A stretch of 15,378 nt of DNA from an uncultured Altererythrobacter sp. (GCA_937950385.1 CALFEA010000104.1:1-15378), one strand, 5' to 3'; shown: positions 6,673 through 15,351, numbered from the stretch's first letter. The notes: generated by a model not told the origin, from the sequence alone. Translations and numbers: made by a program.

Positions 6673-7857
6673 ATGAGCCAAAACGGCCACCACTTGGGAA
6701 TGGATGCTGACACGTTCGAGCAATTTATCGACCAATTGCAACGCTATGTCCGTGAACGCCTGATCCCTGCCGAAGCAGACGTCATTGCCAATGACGCCGT
6801 GCCTGAGGATATTCTTGCGGAAATGCGCGAAATGGGTCTGTTTGGCCTGACCGTGCCAGAGGAATTTGGCGGCGCGGGCCTCAACACATCGCAATATGCC
6901 CGCGTAATCCACTGCCTCGCTTATGCAGCGCCTGCATACCGCTCAATCGTCTCGATCAATGTCGGCATGTTCAATTCTGCGCTGAAAAATGGCGCAACGG
7001 ACGCGCAAAAGGCCGAGTGGTTTCCGCGCATTGCGGCAGGCGAGATTGCATGCTTTGGCCTGACCGAACCAGGCTCAGGTTCCGACAGCGCGGGCCTTGC
7101 CACCACCGCCGTGCCCGATCCGTCAGGCAATGGTTGGATTTTGAACGGCTCTAAGCGCTACATCACCAATGCCCCGCAAGCACGCGTCGCGCTGATTATG
7201 GCGCGCACGGAAAAAGAGGCTCTGCCCAAAAACGCTCATGTCAGCGCCTTTATTGTGCCAATGGATACGGCCGGAATGTCGACCAGCAGCGCGGACAAAA
7301 AAATGGGCCAAATGGGCAGCCAAATTTCCGACATAATGCTCGACGATGTGAAAGTGCCCGGCGATGCCCTACTTGGCGGGGAAACCGGCAAGGGTTTCCG
7401 TTTTGCCATGCAGAGCCTCGATAATGGCCGTATTTCCGTAGGCGCAGCGGCGACAGCCTATGCGCGCCGCGCTCTCGATAGCGCGCTGAAATACGCCAAT
7501 GAGCGCAAGGCCTTTGGTGAACCGATCGCCAATTTCCAGCTGATCCAGCAAATGCTGGCGGAAAGCGATATGGAGATTTACGCCGCTGAGGCAATGATGG
7601 CCGATGTGACGGCGCGCGCAGATCGCGGTGAGAATATCCTGCGCAAAGCCGCCGCCTTTAAAGTCTTCGCCAGCGAAATGTGCGGACGGGTCGTCGACCG
7701 CGTCGTGCAGATCTACGGGGGCGCGGGGTATTTGGCGGAATATGATGCCGAACGCTTCTACCGCGATGCCCGCATCTACCGGATTTATGAAGGCACGACG
7801 CAGATCCTCTATCTCCAGATTGCCAAACACATGCTGAGAGAATTTGAAAATGTATAA
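6673..7857 (+). CDS. Acyl-CoA dehydrogenase family protein
   Basis: FAD enzyme that oxidises an acyl-CoA to the trans-2-enoyl-CoA. The 394 residues contain the full fold: N-terminal helices, FGLTEPGSGSD (128-138), NGSKRYITNA (158-167), NERKAFGEPI (276-285), IYGGAGY (347-353), and RIYEGTTQI with the likely catalytic base Glu373 in the usual short-chain position. AAGGA precedes the ATG. It is first of four genes with 8-nt, 1-nt and 1-nt junctions, so its substrate should belong to the same pathway as the Mct-like and Meh-like enzymes. Methylsuccinyl-CoA is the obvious candidate, but the known methylsuccinyl-CoA dehydrogenase of the ethylmalonyl-CoA pathway is a distinctly longer protein (about 550 residues, from memory), so this would be a different lineage. 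The substrate is unproven. Confidence 0.93.
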   Translation: MSQNGHHLGMDADTFEQFIDQLQRYVRERLIPAEADVIANDAVPEDILAEMREMGLFGLTVPEEFGGAGLNTSQYARVIHCLAYAAPAYRSIVSINVGMFNSALKNGATDAQKAEWFPRIAAGEIACFGLTEPGSGSDSAGLATTAVPDPSGNGWILNGSKRYITNAPQARVALIMARTEKEALPKNAHVSAFIVPMDTAGMSTSSADKKMGQMGSQISDIMLDDVKVPGDALLGGETGKGFRFAMQSLDNGRISVGAAATAYARRALDSALKYANERKAFGEPIANFQLIQQMLAESDMEIYAAEAMMADVTARADRGENILRKAAAFKVFASEMCGRVVDRVVQIYGGAGYLAEYDAERFYRDARIYRIYEGTTQILYLQIAKHMLREFENV

Positions 7858-9079
7858 CCTTCTCAGCGACCTTAAAATCATCGAGGTTTCCAGCTTCGTC
7901 GCCTCGCCCACCGCTGGATTATATGCCGCGCAAATGGGCGCAGATGTCGTTCGCGTCGATCACACTGCGGGCGGGCTGGATTACCACCGCTATATGCTCA
8001 CCAAAGAGGGGCGCTCGCTCTCTTGGGAAAACCTCAATCGCGGCAAGAAGTCGGTCGCATTGGATTTGCGCAGCGGCGAAGGGCGCGAGCTATGCGCTGA
8101 ACTTGCACGCAAAACCGGCCAGTTGATTACCAATCTACCGGAACAAAGCTTCCTTAGTCATGACGTGCTGGCGAAGGGCCGTGAAGACCTGATCAGCGTA
8201 CGAATTATGGGCTGGCATGATGGGCGCCAAGCGATGGATTTCACCGTCAATGCCGCCAGTGGATATCCGCTGATGTGCGGGCCTGCGGATTGGGATCAGG
8301 CCAGCGCGCCTCCGGTCAATCAAGTCCTACCCGCTTGGGATTTTATCACCGGCGCCTATGCCGCCTTTGCGCTGCTCGCCGCCATTCGTCACCGCGATGC
8401 GACGGGCAAGGGGCATGAGGTGCGCATCCCGCTCGGCAATGTTGCCATTGGCACGATGGCGAACGCGGGGGCCTTGGCGGAAATGCGGTATCGCGGCGCT
8501 GACCGGCAGCGGCTCGGCAATGCAATTTGGGGCGCTTTCGGCACGGATTTCAAATCACGCGATGGCAAAAGATTTATGGTTGCCGCACTCACCGCAAAAC
8601 AATGGGCCGGACTGATCGAAGCATTTGGCGTCGAGGCTCAAATCACCGCATTGGAAGCTGAGCTTGGTGTGCGTTTTGCTGATGGCGACACGCCGCGCTT
8701 TGTCCACCGCGAGCGCCTGTTTGCTGTCTTCCAAGCCGCCGCCGATGACCATGACTATGATGATCTGGCCGCGCGCATGGGCAAAGCGGGCACAACGTTT
8801 GAACGCTACCGCACTATGCATGAGGCCTCGCATGATCCCGTTTTGATAGACGACAATCCACTGTTTGGCCCTTCGCCCGATAACCCATCCGGCTTTGACT
8901 ATCCCGCGACGCGCAGCTTTGCGCAGATGCATGGCGAGCCTGCGGGCGACCCCGCCCGCGCGCCCTATTTGGGCGAGCATAGCGAGGAGGTTTTGGCGAC
9001 ACGCTTGGGGCTTTCATCCGGCGCTATCGGCAAATTGGTAGACAGCGGCACAGTCGCGCTTTCCGACAAGGACAAATAG
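7850..9079 (+). CDS. mct: Family III CoA-transferase, mesaconyl-CoA C1:C4 transferase-like (2-methylfumaryl-CoA isomerase)
   Basis: CaiB/BaiF-fold CoA-transferase of 409 residues. Family marks: N-terminal LKIIEVSSFVASPTAG, GLDYHRY (41-47), LNRGKKSVALDLRS (about 62-75), and Asp164 in LPAWDFITG, where family III enzymes carry the catalytic aspartate. From memory it follows Chloroflexus Mct along its length, for example in GGLDY, VNxVLPAWDxxTG, the DGKRxMV...QW segment, and the C-terminal LGEHxxE. That enzyme moves CoA within mesaconate from C1 to C4 without an external acceptor. The Meh-like gene two positions downstream supports the subfamily. ATG 7850 overlaps the dehydrogenase stop by 8 nt; a TTG 6 bases earlier is also possible. 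The fold is certain; the exact reaction needs alignment or assay. Confidence 0.85.
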   Translation: MYNLLSDLKIIEVSSFVASPTAGLYAAQMGADVVRVDHTAGGLDYHRYMLTKEGRSLSWENLNRGKKSVALDLRSGEGRELCAELARKTGQLITNLPEQSFLSHDVLAKGREDLISVRIMGWHDGRQAMDFTVNAASGYPLMCGPADWDQASAPPVNQVLPAWDFITGAYAAFALLAAIRHRDATGKGHEVRIPLGNVAIGTMANAGALAEMRYRGADRQRLGNAIWGAFGTDFKSRDGKRFMVAALTAKQWAGLIEAFGVEAQITALEAELGVRFADGDTPRFVHRERLFAVFQAAADDHDYDDLAARMGKAGTTFERYRTMHEASHDPVLIDDNPLFGPSPDNPSGFDYPATRSFAQMHGEPAGDPARAPYLGEHSEEVLATRLGLSSGAIGKLVDSGTVALSDKDK

Positions 9080-9080
9080 A

Positions 9081-10319
9081 ATGACCACCCGCACAAACCG
9101 ACGCGCAGCCATCGTATCACCGCTCCGCACGCCAGTAGGCAAATTCCTCGGCACGCTAGCGCCCATGAACGCAGGCGAATTGGGCGGGATTATCCTCAAA
9201 GCTTTGATCGAGCGCAGCGGGATTGACCCCGCGCGCGTCGATGATGTTGTCTTCTCCCAAGGCTATGGCAATGGCGAGGCCCCATGCATCGGCCATTGGT
9301 CTTGGCTGGCGGCTGGGCTGCCTTTGGAAGTGCCGGGATATCAGCTGGATCGCCGCTGCGGATCGGGTGTTCAGGCCATCGCCAATGCGGCCATGATGGT
9401 GGAAACCGGCATGGCTGATGTCGTGGTTGCCGGCGGGTGTGAAAGCATGTCCAATGTCGAGCATTACACAACGGCGGCACGCGGCGGCGCGCGCATGGGC
9501 GATATGACCCTGCATGACCGGCTCAGCCGAGGCCGCGTGATGAGCCAGCCGATTGAACGCTTTGGCGTGATCACGGGCATGATCGAAACGGCAGAGAACC
9601 TCGCCGCCGATTACGACATCAGCCGCGAGGAATGCGACGAATTTGCCGTGCGCAGCCACCAGAATGCTGCGGCGGCTTGGGAAGCTGGCAAGTTCGATGA
9701 GCAGCTTGTGCCGATTGAAGTCCCCCAACGCCGCAAAGACCCGATCCAATTCACCCGCGACGAAGGCTTCCGCGCCGATGCCACTATGGAAAGCCTTGGC
9801 AAATTGCGCGCATTGGAAGGTAAGCAGAACCCCGCCGCTGTCGTCACCGCAGGCAATGCGAGCCAGCAAAATGATGCCGCGGCGGCATGTTTGGTTGTGG
9901 CCGAAGATAAGCTTGAGGAATTGGGCCTCACCCCCATGCTGTGGTTCGGCGGATGGGCGGCGGCAGGCTGCGATCCGTCACGTATGGGCATTGGCCCTGT
10001 GCCAGCGGTAGAGCGCCTGTTTGAGCGGCGCGGCATGTCTTGGGATGATATTGATATGGTCGAGCTGAATGAAGCGTTTGCCCCGCAAGTGCTCGCCGTG
10101 CTGAAAGGCTGGGGCTGGAGCGCGGATGACAGTCGCCGCGATATTCTCAACGTCAATGGATCAGGCATTTCGCTGGGACATCCCATCGGCGCAACTGGCG
10201 GACGCATCCTTGCCGATATGGCGCATGAAATGCACCGGCGCGAGGCCAAATGGGGTCTGGAGACAATGTGCATTGGCGGCGGACAGGGGATCGCTGCTTT
10301 GTTTGAGCGCGCGACCTAA
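9081..10319 (+). CDS. Thiolase (acetyl-CoA C-acyltransferase)
   Basis: Cleaves a 3-oxoacyl-CoA with CoA to acetyl-CoA and a shortened acyl-CoA, or condenses in reverse. The 412 residues show the thiolase active site: nucleophile Cys93 in DRRCGSGVQAI, Asn330 in ELNEAFAPQ, His367 in SLGHPIGATG, and the acid/base Cys397 in TMCIGGGQG. NVNGSGISLGH replaces the commoner NVNGGAIALGH, and CGSG replaces CASG at the nucleophile, so it is not a standard short-chain FadA or PhaA sequence. It begins 1 nt after the CoA-transferase stop, with AAGGA inside the end of that gene. With this neighbourhood it may act on a 3-oxo-dicarboxylic acyl-CoA, which is inference. Confidence 0.93.
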   Translation: MTTRTNRRAAIVSPLRTPVGKFLGTLAPMNAGELGGIILKALIERSGIDPARVDDVVFSQGYGNGEAPCIGHWSWLAAGLPLEVPGYQLDRRCGSGVQAIANAAMMVETGMADVVVAGGCESMSNVEHYTTAARGGARMGDMTLHDRLSRGRVMSQPIERFGVITGMIETAENLAADYDISREECDEFAVRSHQNAAAAWEAGKFDEQLVPIEVPQRRKDPIQFTRDEGFRADATMESLGKLRALEGKQNPAAVVTAGNASQQNDAAAACLVVAEDKLEELGLTPMLWFGGWAAAGCDPSRMGIGPVPAVERLFERRGMSWDDIDMVELNEAFAPQVLAVLKGWGWSADDSRRDILNVNGSGISLGHPIGATGGRILADMAHEMHRREAKWGLETMCIGGGQGIAALFERAT

Positions 10320-11185
10320 TGGCGGATTGGGACGCGTGGCTTGGGCGGGAGGAGCGCCGCAAAGATGTGCTAAGCCATGCCCGCGCGGATCGCTGGTTGG
10401 CGACATTTGATCGAGCGCTAGACCTCGCCCCCAAAACCCCCTTGCCCCAAGGCATTCACCTGTGTCTGTGCAACCCTGATGCGCCGTCATCAGCACTAGG
10501 GCCAGATGGGCACCCATCGCGTGATATGAGCGCGGACAGTTTTTTGCCTCCAGTTCCCGAAAAGATCATGCCGCGCCGGATGTGGGCTTCGTCCAAGATG
10601 CAGTTCCACGCACCCATTGCAGCGGGCGCTGACTTTGAACGGATCAGCCGCATTGCCTCGATCAGCGAGAAATCCGGCGGCAGCGGCAATCTGGTTTTCG
10701 TCAATATCGCCCATGAAAACCGCGCAAATGGCGTGCTGGCCGTAGAAGAAACGCAAACCCTCGTTTACCGCGCCGCTGCGCCTGTTGATGCGCCGCTTTC
10801 TCCGCCTGAGCTAGGCAGCGAAAGATTTGATCCCAGTGAATGGGATACGCACCGCGTCATCACGCCCGATACGCGCTTATTGTTCCGCTTTTCCGCGCTT
10901 AGCTTCAACACCCACCGTATCCATTATGATGCGCCTTATGCCCGCGATGTTGAACGCTATCGCGGGCTGGTGGTGCATGGCCCGGTAACAGCCACTCTTT
11001 TGCTGGAATTGGCGGCAAGCAGGCTGGGTGAGAACGCCCTCAAATCATTCAATTTTCGCGGGGTTTCGCCAGCGATTGCGAATGAACCTTTGCACCTTGT
11101 GATGCGAGGTAGCGGCGCAGATATTGAGCTCGGCGCCTTTGCAGATGATGGCCGGCAAGTGACGGCTGCCTCGGCGACTACCTAA
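10319..11185 (+). CDS. meh: HTD2-type hydratase, mesaconyl-C4-CoA hydratase-like (MaoC/hot-dog)
   Basis: Two hot-dog domains in 288 residues. The N-terminal half (to about 150) is the FAS1-like/MaoC N-terminal dehydratase domain, with MPRRMWASSKMQFHAPI and a helix-strand pattern ending ETQTLVYR. The C-terminal half has FSALSFNTHRIHYDAPYA (191-208), the hydratase signature of the HTD2/COG3777 group, followed by GLVVHGP (216-222) and FRGVSPAIANEPL. This group includes 3-methylfumaryl-CoA (mesaconyl-C4-CoA) hydratase, which gives (S)-citramalyl-CoA in the 3-hydroxypropionate bicycle. Its ATG overlaps the thiolase stop (TAATG). The Mct-like gene in the same cluster favours this reaction, but other enoyl-CoA substrates remain possible. 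Confidence 0.82.
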   Translation: MADWDAWLGREERRKDVLSHARADRWLATFDRALDLAPKTPLPQGIHLCLCNPDAPSSALGPDGHPSRDMSADSFLPPVPEKIMPRRMWASSKMQFHAPIAAGADFERISRIASISEKSGGSGNLVFVNIAHENRANGVLAVEETQTLVYRAAAPVDAPLSPPELGSERFDPSEWDTHRVITPDTRLLFRFSALSFNTHRIHYDAPYARDVERYRGLVVHGPVTATLLLELAASRLGENALKSFNFRGVSPAIANEPLHLVMRGSGADIELGAFADDGRQVTAASATT

Positions 11186-11230
11186 GGGTTCCCAAGCCCC
11201 CCGCGCACTGATAAAGTTGCAATCGTAACT

Positions 11231-12172
11231 ATGGCCCAGATGAACGACACCCCCGACGATTATTCCGTCCTCCCCGATTTGCCGCAAGACGTGTTCACCG
11301 CGCCTTTGCAAAAGCCGGAAGGGCTTGGCGATGATTGGATTGAGGCGGCCCAAGCGGATTATGGCGCCGGTGACCATGCGATTTGGGATGATCTGTTTGC
11401 ACGGCAAATGGAGATTTTACCTGGCCGCGCTGCCAGTGCTTTTATGGCTGGCCTTGATAAACTCGATCTTAGCCGCGGCGGAGTGCCTGAATTTGCACGA
11501 CTTTCTGAAGAATTGGGCGCGCTAACCGGATGGAGCGTTGTGCCTGTCCCTATGCTAATCCCCGACCATGTGTTCTTCTGGCACCTTGCCAATCGCCGCT
11601 TTCCCGCAGGCAATTTCATCCGCACCCGTGAGACATTCGATTACATCCAAGAGCCCGATGTATTCCACGATGTGTTCGGCCATGTGCCGATGCTGACCGA
11701 TCCGACTTTTGCAGATTATATGCAGGAATATGGCCGCGCTGGATGGAAGGCGATGCGCTATAACCGCTTGAAAGCATTGGGCGCGCTTTATTGGTATACG
11801 GTCGAATTCGGCCTGATCGAGGAAAGCCCCGGCGACATTCGCGCCTATGGTGCAGGGATATTATCGGGCCCAACAGAAGCGCAATTTGCAGTCGAGGCGC
11901 AAAGCCCCAATCGCATCATGCTCAATGTCGACCGGGTCATGCGCACCGATTACGTGATCAGCGATTTGCAGCCGACATATTTCGTTATTGAGAGTTTTGA
12001 AAACCTGTTCCGCCAAACGGTGGAACGCGACTTTGACCGGCTATACCGCAATCTTGCGCCAGCGTTTAAATATGCCAATTCAGCGGTCATCGATGTCGAT
12101 TATGTAGTGCACCGGGGCACTCAAGAATATCTGCTGCGCGGAGGCCGAGGGAGCGGCGCATCTGCCGTTTGA
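11231..12172 (+). CDS. phhA: Phenylalanine 4-monooxygenase
   Basis: Iron- and tetrahydropterin-dependent hydroxylation of phenylalanine to tyrosine. The 313-residue protein is the single catalytic domain of bacterial PhhA with no ACT regulatory domain. The iron ligands are visible: His146 and His151 in DVFHDVFGHVP and Glu192 in YWYTVEFGL, the same spacing as in Chromobacterium (138, 143, 184). Also typical are FIRTRETFDYIQEPD and the conserved YGAGILSG. The first ATG (11231) is used; an in-frame ATG at 11240 is a second choice. No Shine-Dalgarno sequence precedes either. It follows the CoA cluster after 45 bases without overlap, so it may have its own promoter, and nothing in it requires the CoA genes. 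Confidence 0.95.
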   Translation: MAQMNDTPDDYSVLPDLPQDVFTAPLQKPEGLGDDWIEAAQADYGAGDHAIWDDLFARQMEILPGRAASAFMAGLDKLDLSRGGVPEFARLSEELGALTGWSVVPVPMLIPDHVFFWHLANRRFPAGNFIRTRETFDYIQEPDVFHDVFGHVPMLTDPTFADYMQEYGRAGWKAMRYNRLKALGALYWYTVEFGLIEESPGDIRAYGAGILSGPTEAQFAVEAQSPNRIMLNVDRVMRTDYVISDLQPTYFVIESFENLFRQTVERDFDRLYRNLAPAFKYANSAVIDVDYVVHRGTQEYLLRGGRGSGASAV

Positions 12173-12244
12173 AAAGATCGTCTAAGGAGGATCTCGCTTT
12201 TGGCCTTGTTTGGCCTCGCCGTCTCAAGAGCCCTCAAAACGCCC
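12173..12244 (-). terminator. Convergent spacer with a weak terminator-like hairpin
   Basis: Read on the minus strand, AGATC (12194-12190) and GATCT (12179-12175) form a 5-bp stem whose 3' arm runs into TTTT, a weak possible end for the uppP transcript. GGCC-N6-GGCC (12202-12215) is also self-complementary. No strong terminator for phhA is visible. Confidence 0.3.
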
Positions 12245-13102
12245 CTAAAACATCCACAAAAGCGCAATTCCCATCGCCACGCGGTAAAGCACAAAGACCA
12301 TCATCGACGCTTTTTTGAGGAAGTTCATAAGGAACGCCATGGTCAAGAATGCGGCGATAAATGTCAGCACGCCCGCGATCAATGCATCCCACGCCAGCGC
12401 CGTGCCCGCCTCGAAAATCTCCGGCACGATCAACACGCCTGCACCCGCCACGGCGGGGATCGACAAGAGGAAGGAAAAGCGCGCTGCCTCTACTCGTTTA
12501 TAGCCCAGCGCCCGTGCCGCCGTCATGGTGACACCAGAACGGCTCGTGCCCGGAATAATCGCCAGAGCCTGCGCCAGACCCACGATCACACCGTCGCGCC
12601 ATGTCATATCTTCAAACACTTTGATCTCTTTACCGACCCAATCAGCAATGCCGAGCAAGATGCCGTAAAAGATCAGATTAAACGCGATCAAATCGGTGAA
12701 ACGGATCGATGACATCAAATCACCATCAATGATCTCCACGCCAAAGACGCTTGTCGCAATGCCGTTAAACACGCCCATTTTGATCGACAGACCGAACACC
12801 ACCGCAGGGATCGTGCCCAGCACAATCCACCAAAACAAGCGGCGTTCTGCCGGTGCTTTGGGAGCCGAAGCGCCCACGCCAATACTGGCAAAACCGCCGC
12901 GCGCCAGAACCAGCACATCTTTGAAAAAATAGACAATAATCGCCAACAGCGAGCCAACATGCACGGCCACATCAATCAGCGGGCCTTGATCGGAAAAATC
13001 CGTCAAATGCGGGATTAGGATCAAATGTCCTGACGAGGAAATCGGCAGGAATTCGGTAATCCCTTGGACGACCGCAATGATGAGGAGCTGCAAGAAAGTC
13101 AT
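12245..13102 (-). CDS. uppP: Undecaprenyl-diphosphatase (UppP/BacA)
   Basis: Inner-membrane enzyme that dephosphorylates undecaprenyl pyrophosphate to the monophosphate, recycling the lipid carrier for peptidoglycan and other glycans; overproduction gives bacitracin resistance in other bacteria. The 285 residues show both catalytic signatures: GITEFLPISSSGH (14-26, with Glu17 and Ser22 to Ser24) and IPGTSRSG (183-190, with Arg188). The remainder is strongly hydrophobic with about eight membrane segments. Length fits the family. It follows the M13 peptidase by 41 bases on the same strand and may be co-transcribed. No Shine-Dalgarno sequence stands before the ATG; a hairpin occupies that place. 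Confidence 0.95.
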   Translation of the reverse strand: MTFLQLLIIAVVQGITEFLPISSSGHLILIPHLTDFSDQGPLIDVAVHVGSLLAIIVYFFKDVLVLARGGFASIGVGASAPKAPAERRLFWWIVLGTIPAVVFGLSIKMGVFNGIATSVFGVEIIDGDLMSSIRFTDLIAFNLIFYGILLGIADWVGKEIKVFEDMTWRDGVIVGLAQALAIIPGTSRSGVTMTAARALGYKRVEAARFSFLLSIPAVAGAGVLIVPEIFEAGTALAWDALIAGVLTFIAAFLTMAFLMNFLKKASMMVFVLYRVAMGIALLWMF

Positions 13103-13104
13103 GA

Positions 13105-13130
13105 CCCGCGCTCTGCGATGTAAGCGCGGG
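13105..13130 (-). promoter_or_regulatory. GC-rich hairpin at the uppP translation start
   Basis: CCCGCGCT and AGCGCGGG are perfect 8-bp arms around a 10-nt loop, ending two bases before the uppP ATG on the minus-strand message. No T run follows, so it is not an intrinsic terminator. It fills the position where a ribosome binding site would be and could restrict translation or protect the end of the peptidase message. Confidence 0.5.
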
Positions 13131-13143
13131 CCAAGTCAATCCC

Positions 13144-15351
13144 TTACCAAATGCGCACGCGGTCCTCTGGCGCAATATACATCGCATGATCTTTGGTCAC
13201 GCCAAACGCTTCATACCACGCATCCATGTTCCGCAGCGGGCCATTGGTGCGGTATTCCTCAGGCGAATGCGCGCCAGTTTTCAGTCGCAGACGGTAATTT
13301 TCCTCGCGCTGGGCAGAACGCCAGACTTGGGCCCATGCTAGGAAGAAACGCTGGTCTCCAGTGAAGCCGTCAATCACAGGCACTTCCTTGCCTTCGGTCG
13401 CGATTTTATAGGCGCGATAGGCCAGGCTGAGCCCGCCAACATCGCCAATATTCTCACCCAAAGTCAGGCGGCCATTGACGCAGGTCTCACCTTCATCAAA
13501 TGGGCAGAAATTGGAATATTGCTCGACCAATTTGTCGCCGCGGGCATCAAAAGCGGCGCGATCTTCATCGGTCCACCAATTGCGCAATTTGCCGGTGCCA
13601 TCAGATTTAGAACCCTGATCGTCAAACCCGTGACCAATTTCGTGGCCGATCACTCCGCCAATCGCGCCGTAATTCACCGCGATATCGGCGTTAATGCCAA
13701 AGAATGGCTGCTGCAAAATTGCCGCAGGAAAGACGATCTCATTCTTGGTTGGATTGTAATAGGCGTTCACTGTTTGGGGCAGCATAAACCATTCGGTCCG
13801 GTCAATCGGCTGACCCAGCTTGGCGATATTATCCTTGAGGTTCCATGCGCTGGCAGCAATCGAATTGGCGAGCGGATCAGTACCGGAAATTTCCAAACCC
13901 TCATAAGTCTCCAGATTGTCGCGATAACCGATCTTGGGATCAAAACTGTTGAGTTTGGCGCGCGCTTCAACCTTTGTCGCATCGCTCATCCAGTCAATCT
14001 CATCGATGCTTTGCCCCATCGCGGTGCGCAAATTGGCAACCAACTCATCCATTGCGGCTTTGTTTTCTGGCGGGAAGTAACGCTCAACATAGGATTTGCC
14101 CACCAGCTCTCCCAAAGCATTTTGCGTGGCGCCAATGGCGCGTTTCCAGCGCGGGCGCTGCTCAGGTGTACCGCGCAATTTCTTGCCGTAAAATTCAAAT
14201 GAGGCCTTATCGAAGCGGCTCGGCAAAACGGAGGAATTGTCAGACAGAAATTCCTTGATCGACCATGCTTGCAAAGTCGCAACCGGCGTTTGCGACAAAA
14301 CTTCAAACATGCCGGGCAGACCCTTGCCGATTTTGCTCAAGGTGTCGGCATCAAGCTCCAGCTCTTTCGCGCGCTCATCACTGGGCGGGATGGAACCAAC
14401 GACATAGATAGGCGATTTGGACAGGCCGATTTTATCCATGATGGCATCGACCGGAATATCGCCAGCCATGCTGCGCATTTCTTCCTTGGTGACGGCATTA
14501 TAGGTCAAATCGCGATTGCGGCTGACGGTGCGGTCCCACATGATCTCACGCGCCAAGCGGTCTTCAAATGCATAGACTGCGGCGGTGGCTGCAGCCGGAT
14601 CAGCATAGCCCGCCTCGCCAAATAGGAATGTCAGATATTCCTTATAAAGCTTTTGGATCTCCACGCCTTCTTCGCTGGTGTCGGTGTAATAGTCGCGGTC
14701 AGGCAGGCCTAATCCGCCAATTCCGACATAAGCGACATAGCGATCAGGCTGCTTGGCATCCACATTGACGAAGCCGCCAATGGGCGAGGCATAGCCGGGC
14801 TGCGCCCACAAATCCGCCAAAGCAGGCAGAGTGGTCGCACTGGCCAATTTGTTCAAATAAGGCTGCGCCGGCGCGAGGCCTGCGGCATCAATCGCGTCTG
14901 TGTCGAGGAAAGCCTTATAGGCATCGGCAATGCGCTTTTCATCGCTGGTCAAATCACCTGTGTCTTTCGCGGTGAGCTCATCGACCAGGGCTTTTACATC
15001 CGTAGTGGATTTCTCGCTGAGCAAAGTGAAAGCGCCGAAGCGGCTAAATTCTGGTGGCAGCGGATTGGCATCGAGCCATTTCTTATTGGCATAGGCAAAA
15101 AAGTCGTCGCCGGGGTGTATGTCGTTGGAAATCAGCGCTGGATCAAAACCCCATTCGCCAAAGCTCATTGTTGGTGTAGGGGCACTCTCTTCAACCGAAG
15201 CTTCGCTTGCGGTTTCTGCAACCAGCAGCTCAATACCATCGGCATGGTCATGCGCCGCTGTCTCATTACGCGCGTGCGTATCGGCCAATGCCGGCGCAGT
15301 CATGGTCAAAGCCAGCGCGCTAGCGCCAATAAGTGCAGTCAAACGTGTCAT
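13144..15351 (-). CDS. M13-family (neprilysin-like) zinc metallopeptidase, exported
   Basis: Cleaves peptides in the periplasm or outside the cell. The 735 residues have a signal peptide (MTRLTALIGASALALTMTAPALA, cut after residue 23), then a 40-residue acidic linker (His35 and His37, many Glu and Ala), then the M13 fold from FGEWGFDP at 64. Catalytic signatures: NAYYNP (529-534) for substrate binding, HEIGH (570-574) for zinc and the catalytic glutamate, and ENIGDVGG with the third zinc ligand Glu633. The protein ends VRIW, the C-terminal tryptophan motif of the family. FCPFDEGETC (615-624) has two cysteines that could form a disulfide. It starts at ATG 15351 after AAGGGA; the promoter lies beyond the window. 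Complete at both ends. Confidence 0.95.
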   Translation of the reverse strand: MTRLTALIGASALALTMTAPALADTHARNETAAHDHADGIELLVAETASEASVEESAPTPTMSFGEWGFDPALISNDIHPGDDFFAYANKKWLDANPLPPEFSRFGAFTLLSEKSTTDVKALVDELTAKDTGDLTSDEKRIADAYKAFLDTDAIDAAGLAPAQPYLNKLASATTLPALADLWAQPGYASPIGGFVNVDAKQPDRYVAYVGIGGLGLPDRDYYTDTSEEGVEIQKLYKEYLTFLFGEAGYADPAAATAAVYAFEDRLAREIMWDRTVSRNRDLTYNAVTKEEMRSMAGDIPVDAIMDKIGLSKSPIYVVGSIPPSDERAKELELDADTLSKIGKGLPGMFEVLSQTPVATLQAWSIKEFLSDNSSVLPSRFDKASFEFYGKKLRGTPEQRPRWKRAIGATQNALGELVGKSYVERYFPPENKAAMDELVANLRTAMGQSIDEIDWMSDATKVEARAKLNSFDPKIGYRDNLETYEGLEISGTDPLANSIAASAWNLKDNIAKLGQPIDRTEWFMLPQTVNAYYNPTKNEIVFPAAILQQPFFGINADIAVNYGAIGGVIGHEIGHGFDDQGSKSDGTGKLRNWWTDEDRAAFDARGDKLVEQYSNFCPFDEGETCVNGRLTLGENIGDVGGLSLAYRAYKIATEGKEVPVIDGFTGDQRFFLAWAQVWRSAQREENYRLRLKTGAHSPEEYRTNGPLRNMDAWYEAFGVTKDHAMYIAPEDRVRIW

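Noticed and set aside
6079..6912. Minus-strand open frame of 277 codons spanning both lipoproteins and the dehydrogenase start
   Set aside because: It runs through a strong terminator and three plus-strand genes with proper signals; no motif supports it.
9156..9869. Minus-strand open frame opposite the thiolase (237 codons)
   Set aside because: Antisense to a well-supported thiolase, with His/Ala-rich composition and no recognisable domain.
3110..11240. Functional link between ribA (GTP cyclohydrolase II) and phhA through pterin cofactor supply
   Set aside because: RibA feeds riboflavin synthesis; tetrahydropterin comes from GTP cyclohydrolase I, which is not in the window.
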